Positions 60,072-64,000 of a stretch of DNA of 64,000 nucleotides are shown piece by piece. Made by a program: the position numbers and the translations under genes. Origin of the DNA: Palsa-1392 sp036490335 (GTDB lineage Bacteria; Verrucomicrobiota; Verrucomicrobiia; Chthoniobacterales; UBA10450); contig DASXEB010000014.1 of the NCBI GenBank assembly GCA_036490335.1, positions 83,570-147,569 on the forward strand, written 5' to 3'. The number at the start of each line of letters is the position of its first letter. Position 1 is the first letter of the stretch. The notes below the pieces were generated by a model. The model was not told the origin of the DNA and did not search any database. It was given only the letters and a program-made list of their open reading frames with translations.

Positions 60072-60806
60072 ATGAAAAAATTGCTCACGTTTTTAACTCT
60101 CGCTCTCTTCGGCATCGCCGGGTCACGCACGGTTCGGGCGTCATTCTATCAGATCGACAACGGCAGCGCGGAAACCGAAACCGCCCTTCACGATGCCTCG
60201 GGTGCTCCCACCGACTTCATCGCCATGAATCACTTCAACGTCACCGGAGGCAATGACATGATCGGCCAGGTGCAGATCGCCTGGGGTTCGCCGTTTTCGC
60301 CCGACCCGACCTTGAACGGCCTCTCCTACACCGTCGCCATCTGGTCCGACCCCAACGGCGATGGCGACCCGTCCGACGCGACGCTTTTGGCTCAGGCGCC
60401 GGGGGTGATTACGAACGCCGACACGAACACCTTCGATGTCACGCTTTTTAACTGTGTGCAGGTTCCGCAGAGCTTCTTTGTCGGCTTCCTCATCACGGTG
60501 AATAACCAAAATCCCGCGGGCGTTGATCTGAACGGCGGCTACACGCAGGACAATTTTGTAGCGGCGGCCACCTTTGGCAACGGTAACATCACGAACCTCA
60601 CGAGCAATAACCTGCTCCCCGTGACCGCAGCCGGCAACGTCGGGATAGCGGGCAACTTTCTGATTCGCGCTGACCTCTGGGTCGTGCCCGAACCGCGCTC
60701 CAGCGCCCTCCTTATCTGCGGGGGAATGATCGCCCTTCTCGTTTGGCGGCGGCGGGTCGGCAAGCTCCGCCGTCCTTGCCCAAAGCTTTGGCCGTTCGCG
60801 TTCTGA
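60072..60806 (+). CDS. PEP-CTERM sorting domain protein 1
   Basis: 244 residues: signal peptide (LLTFLTLALFGIAGSRTVRA), a mature beta-rich domain (FYQIDNGSAETETALHDASG, VQIAWGSP, SYTVAIWSDPNGDGDPSDATL) and a C-terminal sorting signal WVVPEPRSSALLICGGMIALLVWRRR, i.e. VPEP, helix, Arg cluster. It has ~16 extra residues after the cluster. It should be processed by an exosortase such as that at 18481 and end in the envelope or matrix. Function unknown. Confidence 0.85.
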   Translation: MKKLLTFLTLALFGIAGSRTVRASFYQIDNGSAETETALHDASGAPTDFIAMNHFNVTGGNDMIGQVQIAWGSPFSPDPTLNGLSYTVAIWSDPNGDGDPSDATLLAQAPGVITNADTNTFDVTLFNCVQVPQSFFVGFLITVNNQNPAGVDLNGGYTQDNFVAAATFGNGNITNLTSNNLLPVTAAGNVGIAGNFLIRADLWVVPEPRSSALLICGGMIALLVWRRRVGKLRRPCPKLWPFAF

Positions 60807-60828
60807 TCTCGAGAAAATCTTCAACCTT

Positions 60829-60884
60829 TTGCACTTTCTTTGCAACGCCGGCCAAAAAATCCCGAAGGAATGGGTGACAACCAG
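60829..60884 (+). promoter_or_regulatory. sigma-54-like promoter and conserved leader, PEP-CTERM gene 2
   Basis: TTGCAC-TTTCT-TTGCA at 60829-60844 differs from the sigma-54 consensus TGGCAC-N5-TTGCA at one base. From CACTTTCTTTGCAACGCCGG through CCCGAAGGAATGGGT it is nearly identical to the leader at 59976-60019. The ATG follows at 60892. Confidence 0.6.
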
Positions 60885-60891
60885 CCATCTG

Positions 60892-61638
60892 ATGAAACGC
60901 CTGCTCTTTTCCCTTGTCGCTTTCCTGGCTGCCTCTTCCCCCGCCTTTGCCCAGTTCAATTGGGTCAACTGGAGTTATCCCACGAACAAGGCCGCGACCG
61001 CCAACGTCGGCGCCGGTACGGTAAATTTGAGCGTTACGGGAGCTGACATCAATCAAGTGGGCGTCAGTGATTATGGCATTCAGTATCAAGCCAGCTTCCC
61101 GTATACCCAGACTACCGGGCATTCGGCAGGGGCGCTGAATGGAGGAACATCGAAGTTCAGCATGGAGCTGGACTTTAACTCGTTCATGAGCACCGCCGGG
61201 TTAGTCCTCGCCATTGGCAACGTCCGCAAACAGCCAGGCTTTGCGGGATACGCGATCAGCGCTTTCGATGCTTCCAACAATCCGATTGCCCTGACCAGTT
61301 TCGGCCAATTTGGCGATTATGATTACAAATGGTTGCCGCCGCATCCCAACATTCACTTCACGGACGACCTATCTCTCAATACGAGCAACGGCAAACTTAT
61401 TGTCACCCCTGTCACGGGAGGAAACGGTAATTCCGACATGTTGATCCTCTCCCTGCCGGCGGGCGTGAGTAAGATTGTCGTGAACCTGCAGAATCCGGCA
61501 AATGCATTGGCAGATACGATTGATTTCATGGTCGCGCCGCCGGCCGTGCCCGAACCCGCCTCGCTCGGCCTCGGCTTCGTTGGCGGAGTCGTAGCGTTCG
61601 TCGCCTTCCGTTGGAAAATCCGCCGGCGCGCCTCTTGA
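60892..61638 (+). CDS. PEP-CTERM sorting domain protein 2
   Basis: 248 residues from the ATG at 60892; the frame is open further up but only through the conserved leader. Signal peptide RLLFSLVAFLAASSPAFA, a mature beta-sandwich (FNWVNWSYPTNKAATANVGA, FSMELDFNSFMSTAGLVLAI), and the sorting signal AVPEPASLGLGFVGG with VAFVAFRWKIRRR at the end. Likely substrate of the exosortase. Confidence 0.88.
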   Translation: MKRLLFSLVAFLAASSPAFAQFNWVNWSYPTNKAATANVGAGTVNLSVTGADINQVGVSDYGIQYQASFPYTQTTGHSAGALNGGTSKFSMELDFNSFMSTAGLVLAIGNVRKQPGFAGYAISAFDASNNPIALTSFGQFGDYDYKWLPPHPNIHFTDDLSLNTSNGKLIVTPVTGGNGNSDMLILSLPAGVSKIVVNLQNPANALADTIDFMVAPPAVPEPASLGLGFVGGVVAFVAFRWKIRRRAS

Positions 61639-62039
61639 TCCGTGCCAGCCTCCACACCTTCTGCGATGAAGCTCGTTTCTTATATCCCGGAGAGTAACCG
61701 GAGCGTTCCGAACGCTCTTGCCGATGTCGGGAAACGCCGCCGGAACGGTCCGCCGCCTATTATTGATATCAATAATCGGGTCCCGGCTGGTCCGGACGCG
61801 GTTCGCGACATCGGGAAACGCCGGCCGGCTGGTCCGGTCGCGGTTCGTCATGTCAGCAAATGGTCTCCGGGTGTCCCGGGCGACATTGTTCATACCGGGA
61901 GGGACCGTCGGGAGATCCCGGAGGCCTTTGCCCACGTCGCCACCCACAACCGGAACGCTCCTTTTTCGCTCGTTCATATCAATAACCCGCGATGCCGCAG
62001 GCTGCTCGCCGCTCTTCGCGGAAAAGAAATCCCCGCCCC
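61639..62039. repeat. gap with a 42-bp minisatellite (7 units, 61696-61989)
   Basis: From 61696 to 61989 seven 42-base units follow each other without spacers; unit starts are 61696, 61738, 61780, 61822, 61864, 61906 and 61948. Shared features are CCGGnnnGTCCG near the front and a GATATCnGnAAACG-like end; units 1 and 3 are most alike at their ends (GACATCGGGAAACGC). Both strands read open through it (a GTG frame 61642-62088 gives 14-residue repeats such as VPAGPDAVRDIGKR), but composition and lack of any signal make a protein doubtful. Confidence 0.7.
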
Positions 62040-62090
62040 TCGCCCTTTCATTGCCGCACCAACCAAAAAATCCCGAAGAACCATGTAACA
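62040..62090 (+). promoter_or_regulatory. sigma-54-like promoter and conserved leader, PEP-CTERM gene 3
   Basis: TCGCCC-TTTCA-TTGCC at 62040-62055 is a weaker match to the same pattern (three or four changes) at the same distance before a leader that again reads CCAAAAAATCCCGAAGAA. The ATG is at 62095. The third occurrence supports a shared control unit even though this promoter is the least perfect. Confidence 0.4.
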
Positions 62091-62094
62091 CCTT

Positions 62095-62982
62095 ATGAAA
62101 CATCAAACGCACTTCTCGATCTGTCTCGGTCTCGTCCTCAGTCTCGTCCTCGGGGCCGTGGCGCAGGCCCAATGGCTCAGCCACACCCTGCTGGTTAACA
62201 ACCCTCCGACGCTGCAGCAGACCAGCGCCTTCTTCCCCAACGCGCCGGCCGGCTACGGCGGTCTGGTTTCGGTGACGGCGACCAACTTCGTTGACGGGAC
62301 CGGCGATGGCTACGGGGGAATCGCGCCGACCTCTTACACTACCCTGAGCACCACCTTCACTTCTCTCTTCCCGACCAATCCCGGCGGCAGCTTTGATTAC
62401 CTGTCGATGGGCTCGACCGACACCGGCGACACCTTCGACGTGAAGTTCGATTTCAACGGGCTGGCCAATCGTTATTTGCCCGCCGGAGCGGTCATGGCCT
62501 TCCTCGATGTCGATAGCCTGGAGAACGTGTCCAACTTGCGGGCCTACGACGCGAACGGGAACCAGATCACGACCGCGTGGCTGCAACCGCTGGCGAGCCC
62601 GCGGGACCTGTTCGATTACGCGGCCGGCAACAGCCTGACGCCCGGAGCGCAGGCGACCTATTCGCAGGTCGGAGGGGTCTATAACTTTCACGGCACGGCC
62701 ACGAACGACACCTCGGCTTTCCAGGGTTTTGCCACCCAGTCAAATATCAGTTACTTCACTTTCAGCTACGATCATAACCAGGCGATCTTTGCCAACGCGC
62801 CGGGCGGTTATGGAATTGCCATCGGCTTCCCGGTGCCGGAACCGGCGACAACCTCCCTCGTTTTTGCCGGGGCGGCGGCGGGATTGATTGCCGGCTGGCG
62901 CAAACTTCGACGGAACGGCCGTCCCCGATCGCCGATGTCGCTCATTTCAACCGGCCCGTCGCCATTCCATCAGGAGAACTGA
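62095..62982 (+). CDS. PEP-CTERM sorting domain protein 3
   Basis: 295 residues: signal peptide (FSICLGLVLSLVLGAVAQAQ), mature beta-rich domain (GSFDYLSMGSTDTGDTFDVKFDF, VMAFLDVDSLENVSNLRAYDANG) and the sorting signal FPVPEPATTSLVFAGAAAGLIAG followed by WRKLRRNG. About 24 residues follow the Arg cluster, longer than usual. The mature domain resembles lectin-like or DUF-type PEP-CTERM modules. It contains no motif copy. Confidence 0.87.
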   Translation: MKHQTHFSICLGLVLSLVLGAVAQAQWLSHTLLVNNPPTLQQTSAFFPNAPAGYGGLVSVTATNFVDGTGDGYGGIAPTSYTTLSTTFTSLFPTNPGGSFDYLSMGSTDTGDTFDVKFDFNGLANRYLPAGAVMAFLDVDSLENVSNLRAYDANGNQITTAWLQPLASPRDLFDYAAGNSLTPGAQATYSQVGGVYNFHGTATNDTSAFQGFATQSNISYFTFSYDHNQAIFANAPGGYGIAIGFPVPEPATTSLVFAGAAAGLIAGWRKLRRNGRPRSPMSLISTGPSPFHQEN

Positions 62983-62985
62983 ACC

Positions 62986-63891
62986 ATGTCCGACCAACGC
63001 ACCTACGACGCCATGCGCACCGCCAGCCTCGCCATCCAGGTCGATGGCGCCCGGGCGCCGGCCGATCCGATTAAATTCACCGCCATTTTCCTCGCCCTCG
63101 GCGGCAGCCGGCTCGCCGCCTGCCAGTCGGCCAATGCGGCCGCGGAAAATGCCGCTTCCGACGCGACCGGGGCGCGGGTGACCCTCGAGTCGGCGGTCAC
63201 GCGCCTCGGCGCGCTCGATCGCAATGTCTTCAATTTCATCAAGAGTGTGGACGACGAGACCCTGCCGCCGGAACAGAAAGCCGCGGTCTTCGAGGCCTAT
63301 CTTTTCCCCGGCGGCGAGCTGCGGGATATGGAAGACCAGGACCGCGTCCTCCAGATCGCGCGCAAGATTTCCGAGATCGCGGCCGGTCCGCCGCCCAGTC
63401 TCCCTGTCGCCGGGCTCGCTCCCGCCGCCACCGTCACCCGGGTCAATAGCTGGCTCGCGATTTACGACGGCAACGCGCTCATCGCCAATGGGGGCGATCG
63501 CGAAACGCTCATCGCGACGCGGAACGACAAGCGCGACGACCTGGAAAATTGGAACACGCGGGCGCGCGGCTATTACATTGCCGGGAGCGACGACGGCGAA
63601 TACTCGAAGGAGCTGGCCAAGATCGGCCTGCAACCCAAGCGCATGCCCGGCGAAGCCCAGCCCGAGCCCAAACCGGACGCGCCGGGCACGGTCACCTTCG
63701 ACCCCGCCACCCGCACCCTCACCGTCACCGCCCTTCCCGGCCACGCCACCTCGCTCATCGCCTACCGCCAACCGGCCGGCGGCGAAGTGGTCGAAGCGGG
63801 CGTTTCCACCGGCACGACCGTCTCCATGGTCAGCTACGGCCCGCTCATGCCGGGGGTCACTTTGGGCTTGCCCCAATATCACGGACAGTAA
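62986..63891 (+). CDS. hypothetical protein (301 aa)
   Basis: 301 residues without signal or membrane helix, starting 4 bases after the previous stop with a good purine-rich site (AGGAGAAC). The first ~200 residues are helical (FTAIFLALGGSRLAACQSANAAAENAASD, RLGALDRNVFNFIKSVDDETLPPEQK); the last ~80, after a Pro-rich linker, look like a beta domain (GTVTFDPATRTLTVTALPGHATSL). I cannot name a family. Being next to an IS element and free of the abundant motif, it may be acquired. Confidence 0.65.
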   Translation: MSDQRTYDAMRTASLAIQVDGARAPADPIKFTAIFLALGGSRLAACQSANAAAENAASDATGARVTLESAVTRLGALDRNVFNFIKSVDDETLPPEQKAAVFEAYLFPGGELRDMEDQDRVLQIARKISEIAAGPPPSLPVAGLAPAATVTRVNSWLAIYDGNALIANGGDRETLIATRNDKRDDLENWNTRARGYYIAGSDDGEYSKELAKIGLQPKRMPGEAQPEPKPDAPGTVTFDPATRTLTVTALPGHATSLIAYRQPAGGEVVEAGVSTGTTVSMVSYGPLMPGVTLGLPQYHGQ

Positions 63892-63903
63892 GGAAGGGAT
63901 AAA

Positions 63904-64000
63904 TTAGTTCAGTTTGGATTCAAAGTTAAGCGGGCTTTGGTAGTCAAGGCTGGAGTGGAGGCGGGTGCGGTTATAGAAGGTCTCGATGTAATCGAAGATG
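63904..64000 (-). mobile_element. C-terminus of an IS3-family transposase (OrfB), cut by window edge
   Basis: Reading the minus strand from the right edge gives IFDYIETFYNRTRLHSSLDY then QSPLNFESKLN and a TAA at 63904-63906. FYNRxRxHSxLxYxSPxxFE is the hallmark end of IS3-family integrase-type transposases (IS3/IS150 groups). The rest of the element lies beyond 64000. The terminal inverted repeat should be in 63892-63903, but cannot be defined from one end. Confidence 0.88.

Noticed and set aside
61642..62088. Protein-coding gene of 148 residues
   Set aside because: The frame consists mainly of the 42-base array and the sigma-54-like leader; no signal, domain or clear ribosome site. Kept only as a repeat.
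1..64000. tRNA or rRNA genes
   Set aside because: I looked through the intergenic gaps and saw no cloverleaf-like or rRNA segment; all gaps but one are under 300 bases.

Overview
The window looks like chromosome of a high-GC member of the Verrucomicrobiota, most likely a Chthoniobacterales (Spartobacteria)-type soil or freshwater bacterium. The signs are a double-length fused UvrA (a PVC-superphylum trait shared with chlamydiae), an exosortase with several PEP-CTERM proteins, a complete alternative complex III operon, an ECF sigma factor next to a Ser/Thr kinase with TPRs, and many intergenic palindromic repeats. The placement is inferred from gene content only.

Layout. 1-3.8 kb: end of an unknown gene, a small lipoprotein and a fused FAD/Fe-S oxidoreductase (D-lactate/glycolate dehydrogenase type). 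3.8-15.7 kb (minus strand): one respiratory operon, actABCDEF, two small proteins, a CcoN-like subunit, a CcoO-like cytochrome and a further monohaem cytochrome c. 16-20 kb: secreted protein, TPR membrane protein and, divergently, an exosortase. 20-31 kb: uvrA, lgt, a Tol system (tolQ-tolR-tolA-tolB), then an ATP-dependent DNA ligase with an unknown partner. 32-40 kb: histidine kinase, unknown membrane protein, RND pump, membrane-fusion protein and NtrC-type regulator. 40-48.4 kb: GT-C-like membrane protein, glmM, scpB, a LemA/TPM group, rpoA and rplQ. 48-58 kb: phosphoesterase, DEAD-box helicase, frameshifted S9 peptidase, tryptophan 2,3-dioxygenase, HAF-repeat secreted protein, ECF sigma factor and Ser/Thr kinase. 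58-64 kb: an accessory area of tandemly duplicated secreted proteins, three PEP-CTERM genes, a 42-bp minisatellite, an unknown protein and the end of an IS3-family transposase.

Two things stand out. First, a non-palindromic word, consensus TCGTTAGGCRAA (core GTTAGGC/GCCTAAC), occurs about 120 times by my count, in both orientations about equally, inside and between genes. It forces otherwise rare codons, supplies many stop codons and sometimes forms inverted pairs at gene ends. It is absent from about 33.3-40.2 kb and from the last 4.4 kb. This resembles a DNA uptake sequence, and I know of none described for this phylum. Second, the CcoN-like subunit of the alternative complex III operon has lost every histidine that binds haem b, haem b3 and CuB in cbb3 oxidases, so the cluster is probably not a terminal oxidase but an undescribed non-catalytic module attached to alternative complex III.

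Smaller points: palindromic repeats turned into signal-peptide coding sequence, sigma-54-like promoters with a shared leader before the PEP-CTERM genes (which fits the exosortase at 18.5 kb), a His-rich 21-bp tandem repeat inside the RND pump, and an internally deleted third copy of the tandem secreted gene. Counts and positions of short motifs were made by eye and may be off by a few.
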